DNA of 64,000 nt from Polytrichum commune. Taxonomy: Eukaryota > Streptophyta > Polytrichopsida > Polytrichales > Polytrichaceae. Shown here piece after piece: positions 34,670 to 45,320 of this stretch; within the stretch, counting starts at the first letter, position 1; each line of letters opens with the position of its first letter. The notes below the pieces were generated by a model that worked only from the letters and a program-made list of their open reading frames with translations, had not been told where the DNA came from and searched no databases. A program made the translations under genes and the position numbers. Location: positions 11,534,501 through 11,598,500 of the forward strand of contig OX485808.1 in the NCBI GenBank assembly GCA_950295325.1, written 5' to 3'.

Positions 34670-35075
34670 TGCAAGGAGAAAGAATCACATTCAAGTTGAC
34701 AACAGTATGAATGATAGCCCATATAGTCTGGTGATAAGTGCAATTGATCATAGAAAACATTGAAGAAATTTGCAAGAAAAGGGAAGGACTACTTGCTGCA
34801 ATGTTGTCTGGAGTGCCGGCATCAGCAGGTCTTGTTAAAACTAGGTCACGTGCATGCATCCCTCTTAATTGCAACACTGTTGTCATAGCTCCGCCTTTGG
34901 ACACTAACACTGCAACAAGCATTTGCAATTGGCAGACATAGCAATTTCTGCTTCTCCAAAGATGATGTGCAAAGGGGAATTGTTTTGTCTTTGTCAAACC
35001 CTAACTATCACCCAAGCTTCTTTCATTTTCTTGTGTATGTACATTGTCAGTACTGAAAAGTGTGATACTAAGGTA
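34670..35075. repeat. Triplicated block, unit 1
   Basis: Starts with TGCAAGGAGAAAGAATCACA and carries GGCATCAGCAGGTCTTG, ACTAGGTCACG and TAGCAATTTCTGCTTCTC. The same order of related words is at 36115-36545 and 36650-37085. On the minus strand unit 1 lies in a 148-codon ORF (34997-34551) with no known domain. Confidence 0.6.
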
Positions 35076-35239
35076 AGCAGGCCAAATTCGTGGACAAGAG
35101 TCTAATGAGGATGAGAGTCTCAGGAGTGAATGAATTTGTTGACACAAGTCACTGATTTTAGGGTTGAGAATGTCATCATTTTCAAGATTCAATTTTGAAT
35201 CTATGTGAAAGTCTATAACATGCAAAATTAGAGGGGATC

Positions 35240-35600
35240 AAAAAAATGCCTCAATGCACTTGAAAAATCCGTCAATTGCAAACAAACACATACAAACACA
35301 TACTCGACTTCAAAGGAATTCAAGCCTAGGGGACAAATTTTCTTCTAAGAGAAGGATCAGTAGCCTCCATATATTTGTGAAACTTACCAGAAATAAATGC
35401 ACGAAAAACCTATCTATAAGTCTATTTTGACACTGTCTGGACAGGAAGCAAGTGATTTCATGTGCTGCAATGCAAGCATTTGTGGCAGAGGCAACATTGC
35501 TGCAAAGCAAAAAGAGGTCTCCTCCTAAAATTCCAAAATTGAGACGCTGAACAACATTCTCGTAGACTCTCAAACTGTTGCACAAATCAGTAACTCGATG
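35240..35600 (-). repeat. Repeated block with minus-strand coding look, unit 1
   Basis: Matches parts of 40090-40330 and 41030-41410. The minus-strand ORF (35585-35310) contains ACIAAHEITCFLSRQCQN, and the 40-kb copy reads CIAGHEIT, stop, FLSRCCQN. This suggests fragments of a duplicated exon from an unknown gene, decayed in at least one copy. Confidence 0.45.
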
Positions 35601-35754
35601 CGGCAGAATAGCTTCATTCCTGGCACCTCATGCACTTCTAAGTTTCCACCAACCTGGTACCCACTGACAAAGACGACTACTGTACCACTGAGGATGATAA
35701 GAAAGAGGTACAAGTTTCTGCAAGACATGTTCAGAGGAATAGATTCATTTATTT

Positions 35755-36130
35755 AATCAGTTTTGCTGAAGCAAGTTTCAAGCATGACACCGGAACAGAA
35801 AGTCGATCATCAACAATGGTACATGTCATCAATCAGATTGTCAGTATACTAAGTGTCTTGCGTCAGTTTCATTAATTGAATGACCATATTTCCTGGTGGC
35901 CTGGCAAACCAACCCAAGTGCATGTGTAGACTTACTTTCCTGACTCGAGTCATCAGGGCCAGCACTCCTTGGTTCAAGATATTCTGATCGGTGGAGGAGA
36001 CTCCGGTAAATGACAATGAAATCCACTTCAAAAGGCATTCTTGCAGGAAGACAAATGTAGAGGAAATGGATATCGAAGTGATTGTACATTGTTGAAAATT
36101 CTTTGTGTCTGTATAGTGCAAGGAGAAAGA
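35755..36130 (-). repeat. Repeated block with minus-strand coding look, pair with 42825-43130
   Basis: Minus-strand reading gives DQNILNQGVLALMTRVRKVS then HLGWFARPPGNMVIQLMKL here, and DQNILQQAVLSTDPDDSSF then HLDRFARPAGIKVIPLLNL in the 42.8-kb copy. Similarity at the amino-acid level in the same frame suggests a once-coding exon. The protein is not recognised. Confidence 0.5.
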
Positions 36131-36545
36131 ACGAAAATCAAGACCAGCACAAGTGCAGAAGACAGGTAACAACCTTGTGATGAGTGACATTGATCGTGAA
36201 AACATCAAAGAAAATTCAAGAAATTGAAAGACGACTCGCTGTATTTTCTACACATCCAACATCGGCAGCTCTTGCAAAACCTAGGTCACACGCATCCATC
36301 TCTCATAATCACAACACGATCGTCGTGACTCCATACATACTAACACAGCTTCAACCGTCAAACTACATTTTCGAGAACACAGCTGCAACTGAAAGATGCA
36401 CCAATTTCTGTTTCTCGGGAAATGACTACGTAGGGAGAATGTTAACACCCCTTTGTCGAACCTTAATCTTCACACGACCTCCTTAATTTCCTTGAGTGAT
36501 TCAACATGCGTTGTCACTACAAAAAAGTTTTGATACTACTCACCG
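36115..36545. repeat. Triplicated block, unit 2
   Basis: Carries CAACATCGGCAGCTCTTGCA, CCTAGGTCACACGCAT and CACCAATTTCTGTTTCTC, the same order as units 1 and 3. Confidence 0.6.
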
Positions 36546-36649
36546 TCGAACTTCGAGAAAGCAATTTAGCGTCTCAGGAGTACCTTGAAGGAGCGTCTTT
36601 ACTACCAAACCAATGCGCTCCTCTCAACTGTAGGAAAATCTAGTTATCC

Positions 36650-37085
36650 TTATACTGCGAGGAGAAAGAATCACATTCAAGACCAAGGACAAGTGCGAAA
36701 GATAGGTGTCATAATCTGGTGATGAATGGCATTGCTTGTCAAAAAGCATCAAAAGCAATCGAAGAAGGGATGACTACTACTTGCTGCGATATTGTCCACC
36801 GCTCCAACATCGGCAGCTCTTGCAAATAGTAGGTCACGCGCATTTCTCTTTCTTAGTTACGCTCATGACTCCCATATTCCTAACATTGCAGCTTCAACAA
36901 TCACAGCTGTACTTTCAACAAGCAGTTGCAACTGAAAAATGTAGCAATTTCTGTTACTCATAGAATGATGTCCGCGGATATGTAAACCCTAATCCTCAAT
37001 CGACCTTTCCTTACGCAATTACGGTAGTGCGTGCGCTGTCTCTACAGAAAAAAATGTCTGAGACTACTCACTGTCCAATATCCGA
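36650..37085. repeat. Triplicated block, unit 3
   Basis: Carries CAACATCGGCAGCTCTTGCA, GTAGGTCACGCGCAT and GTAGCAATTTCTGTTACTC. Closest to unit 2. Confidence 0.6.
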
Positions 37086-37152
37086 GGATGCAATTTTAGT
37101 ATCCCGGGACTACCTCCCCTCCGACGAGCGAGCGACTTCACCACTTCCACTA

Positions 37153-37623
37153 TCAACGCGCTCCTCTAAGCTGCCTAAATTTCTCCTCCTGCAGCATTTT
37201 GGCCGTGAGTGTGTTCACAGTGAGCTCATCCGTCCGATGAATCCAGGTCATGTGGAAAATCTCCCAGCTCTTAGGCAAGGTTTGCAGTAACAGAAGCACG
37301 AGAAGCGCCTCGCTAAAAGTCCTGCCGGCACCCGCAAGCTCGTCCCGCAGCGCCAGAAACTTCCCTACGACCGTCGACACCTTCTCACCTTCTTCTCGCA
37401 TCCTCAAATTGTTGAGACGCCACTCGAGCTCCACTGTGTGCATTGGCGTGGCCTTGGGGCGAGGCCCTCCTCCATAGCGCGCTTCCAAAATCGCCCAAGC
37501 CGTCCGTGGATCGGTGACGCCGGACTGCAGCAGCCACTCTCGTATCTCGTCGCTCACGCTGTCCAGAATAATGTCCAATGCCATCTGCTTCTTCTCCGCC
37601 AGTGTCATATTCTCAGTTCCCAT
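37153..37623 (-). mobile_element. Isolated Copia gag (UBN2-type) ORF, 156 codons
   Basis: An intact minus-strand frame starting MGTENMTLAEKK. It matches the Copia gag pattern: DSVSDEIREWLLQSGV, TAWAILEARYGG, ELEWRLNNLRMREEGEKVST, LVLLLLQTLPKSWEIF and NTLTAKMLQEEKFR. No protease, integrase or reverse transcriptase follows downstream (below 37153), and I found no LTR pair. It is clearly more GC-rich than its surroundings. It is either a truncated recent insertion or a single gag piece kept on its own. The zinc knuckle normally found after this domain is missing. Confidence 0.8.
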
Positions 37624-37737
37624 CGAGTTCAGACTTTACAATTTATGCAGATCAAAAGTCCAGTAGATGAGAATCGACTCGGTGACCAAGAAACTATTGA
37701 TCCTCCACAGTTAGTAGCATAAACTATTAGAACATAG

Positions 37738-37763
37738 TTTACTCTCTCTCTCTCTCTCTCTCA
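37738..37763. repeat. (CT)n microsatellite
   Basis: A pure CT run of about 24 bases, just upstream on the minus strand of the gag ORF. Confidence 0.9.
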
Positions 37764-38359
37764 ACTTCGGGCACCTCCGAGGTTTGTTGCGAAGATCTGG
37801 TGACAACAAGAATCAAGAGGCAGCAGCAAGACAGAAAAGCCAGTTTCTGCTTCGTGCGTTTTTAGATTCGAAGACTCTCTTTTCTATCGCCGCCTTGCCG
37901 ATTGATCTCCGCCCTCCATCTGCACTCCCTGTGAACCGTCGATGGAACTCGATTACTTACAGAGGGTCGTTTACAGTAAGGTGCACGTCCAATGAACTAA
38001 TTTCAATGCAAATATTCTAAAAGCTTTATCTGGCCCACATAAAGTCTGATTTATATTGAATTACCTCATAACAATGTCAGCTTATAAAATAAAATAAAAG
38101 TTCTTTGTATATGGCGTTTAGCTCAAACCACATTACATTGCAAAAGCTTCAACAATCCAAAGTGAATAATCATTTTCTATTTAAATGATCATGTCGGCCC
38201 TCCATTTTGCATTCTTTATAGAGATTGGATAGATGTCTCTATTTGGAGCACATACAAAGACAAGTGACATGCATGGCCACCTCATAGAGCGGCATTTCTA
38301 GATGGCACTTTAAGCTTCCTCTTCGACTAGTTCAATCTCATCATAAAGCATGTTTCTGG

Positions 38360-38775
38360 GAACATTCTGAACTACGTACACACATTGCCATATGGTATGT
38401 GGGTGTTGCTCGGTACATTCTTCATGTTCTTCAACTTCTTCCAAATAGATCTACAAAACAAAACTTGTGTTGCATTAGCACATCTACAATGAAGCACCAA
38501 CAAAAATCAAAGCTCTCCTTTTTTTTTGTAGTTACAATTATTGAAATTGCACGTTTTTTGAATCCTTCATGGCGTGCGTGGGTTCTCCCAATTGTGTTCA
38601 CTATTCAGTATGGAGTGGTCAATAAATTTGAAGACATACTCCAATCTCAGTTTTAAACATGTTCTTATGGTGTTTGTTCTTTGATTTACACCCAACCACA
38701 CACCATTCAAATATAAGTATCCAATTAAGAAAAGTACCCAAATAGCACCCGTACAGTACCTTACACCATTCAAGC
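38360..38775. repeat. Dispersed repeat, pair with 41625-42030
   Basis: Shared words in order include AACAAAACTTGTGTTGCATT, CCAATTGTGTTCACTATT or GCAATTGTGTTGGTTGTT, CATTCAAATATAAGTATCCA or CACTCAAATATAGGTGTTCA, and CAAATAGCACCCGTACAGTA. Direct orientation, diverged, non-coding. Confidence 0.6.
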
Positions 38776-38929
38776 TTTAATAGATGTAGCCACGTAAGTA
38801 AGGCTCGAATACCTTATCAAATATCAGATCAACGAAGCTACATACCATAGAGAAGTGGCTCAATGCATTCCAAGAGTCCGTCGATTGTGAACAAACCAGG
38901 GCTTGAGGAGAACTGACGGTTAGTTACAG

Positions 38930-39125
38930 ATGAATTGGCTGAGTTTGAGAAATAACTGGTTGAAGTTCAAGACTTCAGGAGAATTACCGATTGTTTAAGA
39001 GGAATATATAGAAAAATATACCTCAAATTAATAAAGCAGCAAAACCCGGAAGATGTCAACATGTAACCAGTTGGATTTAGAATCACTAGGATCTTGACCG
39101 ACTATGCTCCAAAAACTTCCCCAGC
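38930..39125. repeat. Dispersed repeat, pair with about 50475-50695
   Basis: Shared ordered words: TTGAAGTTCAAGACTTCAG or TTGAAGTTCAAGGCTTCAG, TTTAAGAGGAAT or TTTTAGAGGAAT, CTCAAATT, and ATCAACATGCAACCGGTTGG or GTCAACATGTAACCAGTTGG. Part of an unidentified old element. Confidence 0.55.
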
Positions 39126-39405
39126 ACTGGAGCAAACCTTCTACACTCACATTCTCTCAACTTCGAAGGAAGTTATGAGAAAGATACTATAATGGACTAA
39201 TTGGGAAATGTATTGTTGAGGATGGAAATAAATTGCAGGGATGAATGTTCAGGACCAAGAAGCGTGGATGACTGGAAAATTGAGGGACGATCGAGAAGGA
39301 CGAGAAGTTGGATGATTCTTATCTATGAAAAGAAAAAGGGAAAGTGATTTAAGCATATAGATAAGGAGACTTCAGTCTATGTATAGAAAGACTTGAGACT
39401 TCTAA

Positions 39406-39954
39406 GGGCCAAGTTCCATGTGCCGGTCCCGGTCCGTTTTTTAAATGGGTGAGAAACGGGTGACATCATCCAAAAAATGGGTGATGTCACCCATTTAATG
39501 GAGGGGTACTTCTATGTGGGGTGCCAGTTTTTTCCGATTTCCTACTTTCTAACTAAATTTGGTGAGTGATAAGACATGACACTTTATGAAGATCACCGGC
39601 AATGAAGGTCATCTAGATTCTAAAAACATCTTAAAATACAAGTTCCCTAGGAATACTCCTCAAAAGAAGGGACTAGAAGAACAAAGTAGCCTTTAGTATC
39701 CAAGGGTGTACCATAGGTGACCGGCCGATCCGGTCACCATAGCTTTCTAACCGGCACATGTCCTTCTTGTGACCGTTAGGACCGCCGGTCCTTTGGCACC
39801 CGTTCTTGCACAACACAAAATGTGGGACACCCATCCATGGGGGGGTATCAGTCCTTGGGTGAGAAGGATGGACACATGGCACCACCCTCTTTTCACCGGC
39901 CCACCCATTTATTTTGAAAAAAACGGACCCGGACCGGCACATGGAACTTGGCCC
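39406..39954. mobile_element. PIF/Harbinger-like MITE, 549 bp, TAA duplication
   Basis: Ends GGGCCAAGTTCCATGTGCCG on the left and the same 20 bases on the minus strand at the right. The arms continue through GGTCCCGGTCCG and GGTCCGGGTCCG. TAA flanks both sides (39403-39405 and 39955-39957). The interior holds several copies of the word ACCCAT in both orientations and is more GC-rich than its surroundings. It is non-autonomous. The GGGCCA terminus and TAA target are shared with the GGGCCACTTC family, though the rest differs. Confidence 0.8.
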
Positions 39955-40089
39955 TAAAAGTATCTCATAGATAGTATGTATAAATATGGCTCGGGGGAAG
40001 GAGAACACACATTATGTTTTGTGGTGTGTCTCTAGGTTGGGAGGTGAGCCTTACTCAATAAATGATTTTTTTTATGAAAGATTAGCAAG

Positions 40090-40330
40090 GTACGTTACAG
40101 ATACTCTCCTCAGAAGAGCAGGATTGAAACTTATCACAAATGAAAGCACAAAATCCATCTCTCCCTTTGCATTTTGACAACATCTTGACAGGAATCAAGT
40201 GATTTCATGTCCTGCAATGCAACCAGTTGTGGCGGAAGAGATTGATCGGTGCGCCCTAGCATTTCAGAGTTGAGAGGCAGAACAAAAAGTACTCATAAAT
40301 TCACAAACTGTTGCACACTTCAGTGAACTC
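40090..40330 (-). repeat. Repeated block, unit 2 of the 35240-35600 family
   Basis: Contains GCATTTTGACAACATCTTGA and CAAGTGATTTCATGTCCTGC, matching GACACTGTCTGGACAGGAAG and CAAGTGATTTCATGTGCTGC near 35430-35470. On the minus strand the matching frame is broken by stops. Confidence 0.55.
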
Positions 40331-41624
40331 CCCCCTCCACAAGGAACAATAGGTTCATTACCTTGCCACCCTGCCGCACGGAATTGCAAACCTTCATTAA
40401 ACAGAGAGGATTGACAAGAATGGAATAGGAAGACAACAGAGCTTACTGAGGGGCTGTTTACACTGCACCATGCACCATGAAGTCGTCTGAAGGCCTTGTA
40501 AAATCTGTGATTGGATGTTGAACTCGTCCCGGGACCATTTCGGCTTACATCAAGGGGAAAATGTCATAGTGACACTGAAGTTCGAGGTCCCCAGAGGACA
40601 TGTTTTAAGGCCTACATTATCCACTAACATGGTCCAACGGGTTTTGCGGTAGGAGATCGAGGCAAGGGCAGGTGGTTTGGTAGAGAAAGGCAATAACCCA
40701 TGGCAGAGGAATGTTGTTATAATAGCTTTTTAATGAAATATTTGTTGGGGAAGAGAAGATAAAAACAAGGAAAGACAAGAGAATGGTCAAAGTTGATTTT
40801 TTTTTTTTCAAAAATGTTGTTTTTGGACATATATTAAAAAATATCAGCACATTCACTTTTTGGTGCATGGTCATTTCTCTTGGTTCACATTCGGTTTACA
40901 CCTAGTGAGGGGCCCATAGGCTTTGAAAAAAGGCATTTTTAAAGAAATTGGACCATGGGGAAAAAGGCCATCTTCCATGGCCCAACTTCATGATCCATGG
41001 TGTTAAACCAACCCTGAGAGCAATTGCTTTGAATGAGGTGATTGCTCATTGCATTCCGTCAATTGTGCACAAACACGTACCCCCACCTTAATCAAAATGG
41101 ACTTCTAGGGAAACCACCAGAGCCCACCTCCTAACGGAGGCATAAAACCACATACTACATCACGGAATCCCGTGATTAGTATGAGGCCAACGGGCTCGTA
41201 GTCATGCTCGTGTGAAAATATGGGCGTTATTTTTTCTTTTCTTTCTTTCTACACCCACATTCTCAATTTCGAAGTAATTCAATCTACTAGAAAGGCTTTC
41301 TACTTAGAGAAGGATGGATAGCCTCCATCTATTTGTGAAACTTATCATAAACAAATACACAAAACCTTATTTGTCACTCTGCATTTTGATAATGTTTAGA
41401 CAGGAATTTGCCCCGAACAACCCTAAAACCTTTTTGTTTCACTTGGTCACTGTACATGTAGAAAATACAAGTCTCTTTTATTGTCCAACAACACACTACC
41501 CAATAGAACCTCCCTTGGTGTGGGTACACCTATACATCTGAATGGTGTGTGGTTAGAAGTGGATCTAAAAACACACACCATAATGATACGTTTTTAAAAG
41601 AGATTGGTTGACATCCTCAAATTT

Positions 41625-42030
41625 TGAAAAGTATTGTACACTTTGAGAGACTCATGTATTCATTTAAGGTATGTAGGTGTTATTTGGTTTGGTTTTGATG
41701 TTCTCCAACCTCTAACAATCATATTACCACAACAAAACTTGTGTTGCATTAGCAAAAATAGGATTGAAAAAATCGGACCTCCCTTGATCTAGTGATGATT
41801 ATCAAAAGTGTATGTATACTTAGTCTTTAAATGCATACCTAGATCCCCGCAATTGTGTTGGTTGTTGAGTCTAGAATGGTTGATCGGTTTAGAGCACATA
41901 GTCCAATCCATGTTAAACACATGTCTTGTTGGGTTCTATTTCTTAAATCCAATCTCACCCCACGCCACTCAAATATAGGTGTTCAATAAAGATAAATAAC
42001 CAAATAAGGCCCATGTACCTTATCAACATG
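41625..42030. repeat. Dispersed repeat, pair with 38360-38775
   Basis: Second copy of the repeat described at 38360-38775. It lies just upstream of the hairpin MITE. The block before it (41030-41410) also matches the 35240-35600 family. Confidence 0.6.
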
Positions 42031-42194
42031 CACTTCCAGTATCCTTCATTTTAAAAGGGGAAGTCTGATTTCCAATCCGATCTTGGTTGATGTTTCATCA
42101 TAGACTTGCTAGGTTGATGCAACACAAGACATATATCGGATCAATAGAAGGTGGAGGACAAGAAAAACTAACCCAATGTCACCCACACACCTTA

Positions 42195-42711
42195 GGGCAT
42201 CTGTAGTGGATCTAGGTAAAGCTCACTGCAAACCAAAACCTATCTTTTGACTGACCTAAAATTAGAAACTGAAATTACCATCATTAGAAGCACACCTAAA
42301 TAAACGTGAGATATTTCTCAAGAAAAAAGAATTGTAAAAATTTGACGTAGGTGAAATCCCTCATTGAAAACACCACATTTTCAAAATTTAGAGGGAGTGC
42401 ACCAAATCTTGCTTAAAAATGGAAAGATCCTCCCACACTCCCTCTAAATGTCAAAAATTTGGAGGGAGTGTGGGAGGATCTTTCCATTTTAAAGCAAGAT
42501 TTGGTGTACTCCCTCTAAATTTTGAAAATGTGGTGTTTTCAATGAGGGATTTCACCTACGTCAAATTTTTACAATTCTTTTTTCTTGAGAAATATCTCAC
42601 GTTTATTTAGGTGTGCTTCTAATGATGGTAATTTCAGTTTCTAATTTTAGGTCAGTCAAAAGATAGGTTTTGGTTTGCAGTGAGCTTTACCTAGATCCAC
42701 TACAGATGCCC
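42195..42711. mobile_element. Near-perfect 517-bp hairpin MITE with TTA target duplications
   Basis: The left half (from GGGCATCTGTAGTGGATCTA) is repeated in inverse almost base for base in the right half, with the centre near 42453 and a loop of about seven bases. Each arm is about 254 bp with only a few mismatches. TTA flanks both sides (42192-42194 and 42712-42714), which fits PIF/Harbinger Tourist-like elements. There is no coding capacity. A transcript through it would fold into one very long double-stranded stem, so it is a candidate source of small RNAs. Confidence 0.9.
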
Positions 42712-42824
42712 TTAGGGTCACAGCCTCACAGGTCTTAAAACAGGGATGAGGGTGTAAGCTTAAAACAGGGGCAGAAGCTTCCTGCTACACACGTTCGGAG
42801 GAATAGGTTAAATTAGGTTAAACA

Positions 42825-43130
42825 GTATGATCGAAGCTAATTTCAAGGATAACACCGAAACAGAAAGTCAATCATCAACAATGAACAAGTCATCGATCAG
42901 CTTGCCAGTATGTGAAGTGTCTTGGAATAGTAAATTCAATAATGGAATGACCTTAATTCCTGCTGGCCTGGCAAACCGATCCAAGTGCAAGTGTACTTTC
43001 CTGAAACTTGAGTCATCAGGGTCAGTACTCAGGACTGCTTGCTGCAGAATATTCTGATCGCAGGAGACTCTGAAATAAGATAATGATCTCCAGCTCAAGC
43101 TGAGGCGTTCTTGCAGGATAATAATATATA
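42825..43130 (-). repeat. Repeated block with minus-strand coding look, pair with 35755-36130
   Basis: The minus-strand 107-codon ORF (43191-42868) contains the copy with the longer open frame. Next to it is a 123-codon minus-strand ORF (43621-43250) with hydrophobic segments (LVMLGQMLLVSSTVCQMV) and no recognised family. Together they may be remnants or exons of one minus-strand gene. Confidence 0.45.
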
Positions 43131-43249
43131 AAACAGCCAGAAGACAACCCAACATTGCTTCGCACTGGTGGCTTGTCACTTGTGTGGACAATGCTGAAGT
43201 GGCTTTTGATCAAATGATAGATTCTGCACGAAAATTTGAACCAGCAATT

Positions 43250-43860
43250 TTAATGTGGAGGCCACACACGTTTGAAAGCGCCAGTTTCAAATAGAGACCG
43301 GTTGGCAAGGTAAAAGAATATTGGCCTTGACACGTGCCTAACCTTGAGGAGCTTGGTTTCCATGTTGGTCCCTCTTTTATTGGGTATAAACGTCCAAGGA
43401 TCCATGAGCACCACGGATATGCACCTTGCAAGAACCAGAGCATTCGATTCCCAGGAGGACTCAACGATGAATATATCTGAGTCCAACCCTTGCAAGTGCA
43501 CAACACAAAGCATCACCCAATTTGTGTCTATGAAGAAGTCTATGTGACTATTGCTAACCATTTGACAAACTGTAGAAGAAACCAAAAGCATCTGACCTAG
43601 CATGACCAAGCAGAAGTTCACACTCGCAAGTTAAGGTAACCTTTTCTGTGTCTAGATGTTGTCAGTGCAATCTTTGCCAATATAGAGAATGTCATGCATT
43701 TCCTCAAATTGAATATAAAGATAATATATAAGTATGCCCAAATGTAGGACATTTGACATTGAAATTGGGGTTTTCCCCACAATCGCTTCAAAGAGCCCAT
43801 GTAAATTCGTACATCACTCAGGGTGCTAAATAGTGACCCAGCTAACCAAGGGCTTATCAT
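43250..43860 (-). other. Two adjacent minus-strand ORFs, unknown, possibly exons
   Basis: ORFs 43621-43250 (123 codons) and 43860-43618 (80 codons) lie end to end in different frames. They carry hydrophobic stretches such as YIWAYLYIIFIF and no domain I know. They could be exons of the gene family whose pieces lie at 35-36 kb and 42.8 kb. No reliable splice chain was found. Confidence 0.25.
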
Positions 43861-44156
43861 TCACTCACCCATCTAGACATGTCAGGTTAGGTCAACTGAG
43901 TGGGCTTCTTGTCCTGCATACAGACTTCTTGAAAGCTCCATCAGCTGAAGACTAACAATGACAACCTACTCGTCTGGCCCAGCAATTTATACAAAGTATT
44001 ACAAAATTCACAAGCATGCCAGAGATCTAAGTTGAATTGGTCTAAAAGAGCCAAGATGTGGATGGATTCACTGATATCCATATAGTTTATGGTACAAAAT
44101 TATTGAAACAACCACCTGCTTTTGATGCACATTTGCTGTGGCAGAGTCCGCTGTCT

Positions 44157-45136
44157 TCATAGCCCCCAGCCTTGCGAGAATTGTGAACTGCGGCCAGCAA
44201 CTTGACATTGTAGGGAAATATTGAAGATGCGCGCATAGCAGACTCTTTGTTGCTCCACAAACCTTCTTATAAGGCAGGTCAGTTGCTCGAAGCAATAGGT
44301 CATCCCTAGCTTCCACGTCCAGCGTCCGAAACTAGCAGGTTCTTGGTAGCTCGTACAGCAGTAGCTGAAGAAAGAGACTGCTTGTTGATGAATCTGCTTG
44401 AGGTGTTGGTGGGGGAAGGAAGTCGCTGCAATTAGTTCGGAGTTGGTGTGATGCACCCGTGACATACTAGATTCCGTTGCGTCAAGAACGCTCCATTCTG
44501 CCTTCTTCGATAAAGTTGAGAGCAGCTGCATTCACATCACCTTTTTGTCAGTACAGAGGAAGGTGGGTTCGAATTAAGATATTCCTTACAACTTCATCAT
44601 TACGACATATCAATCCATGCGCTGTGCATTCTAGCTGTCCAATGATTTGTCACTAAAACAAAATGGACACTCTAACTTTTGCTTCATTAGTAACCTCTGC
44701 CACAGAAATCTCCAAACATGAAGGAGCTGCTGCCTCGGTGTATTAGGGTTATGTAGGGATGACTCCAAAGATTCTATCAGACTGTCGTTAGAACTCCTGC
44801 TTCTTACAGTAAATCCACACTCTCCTACATTCTTACTAACTCCGACTATATCGGAGTTGTGCCCCAATCGGATGGTTCCTCTGCTTCGTGAAAGGTAATA
44901 ATGTTTAGCAACCCGTTAAACTGTACTTAAAACCGGCACGAATCACATGGTGGAAGCTGGAAATCCTATGAGCAATAATGAGCTCCTGCCTCAATGTGTT
45001 AGGTTATGTAGGCATGACTCCAAAGGTATATTAGGCTCGTTTGAACTCCTGTCCCTTACAAGAAATTCATCCTCCTCTGCATTCTTGCTAACTCCGGCTA
45101 TGTCAGATTTGTGCCCCAAGCGGGATGGTTCCTCTG
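44157..45136 (-). other. Tentative 3' exons of the SMI1/KNR4-like gene
   Basis: After the exon 1 donor (GTGAGT, phase 1) a workable chain is exon 2 45136-45060, then exon 3 44525-44157. This keeps the frame through NAEEDEFL and into LLSTLSKKAEWSVLDATES. The exon 2 acceptor (CGAAG) is weak and the donor (GTAAGG) fair; exon 3 follows TGAATGCAG. The C-terminal part of exon 3 is not recognisably conserved, so the real stop may be earlier through another splice. Exon 2 lies in the second unit of a 250-bp tandem duplication; the copy in the first unit has lost one base and would not keep the frame. Confidence 0.35.
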
Positions 45137-45232
45137 CTTCGTGAAAGGATACAACGCTTGGCAACCCAATAAAGCATACTTAAAACAGGCATGAATCACA
45201 TGGTGGAAGCTGGAAAACCTATGAGCTACAAG
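44723..45232. repeat. Tandem duplication, two units of about 250 bp
   Basis: Units at about 44723-44978 and 44981-45232 share GGTTATGTAGG, GACTCCAAAG, GGATGGTTCCTCTGCTTCGT, AATCACATGGTGGAAGCTGG and CCTATGAGC in order. They lie in the presumed intron and 3' exon region of the SMI1/KNR4-like gene. Confidence 0.85.
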
Positions 45233-45320
45233 AAGTCTTGAAACTGGTGAATCCATACAATATAACAATTGATTTGACGATGATCATAGATTCTTGGAAT
45301 TAACGAATTGGGAAACTCAC

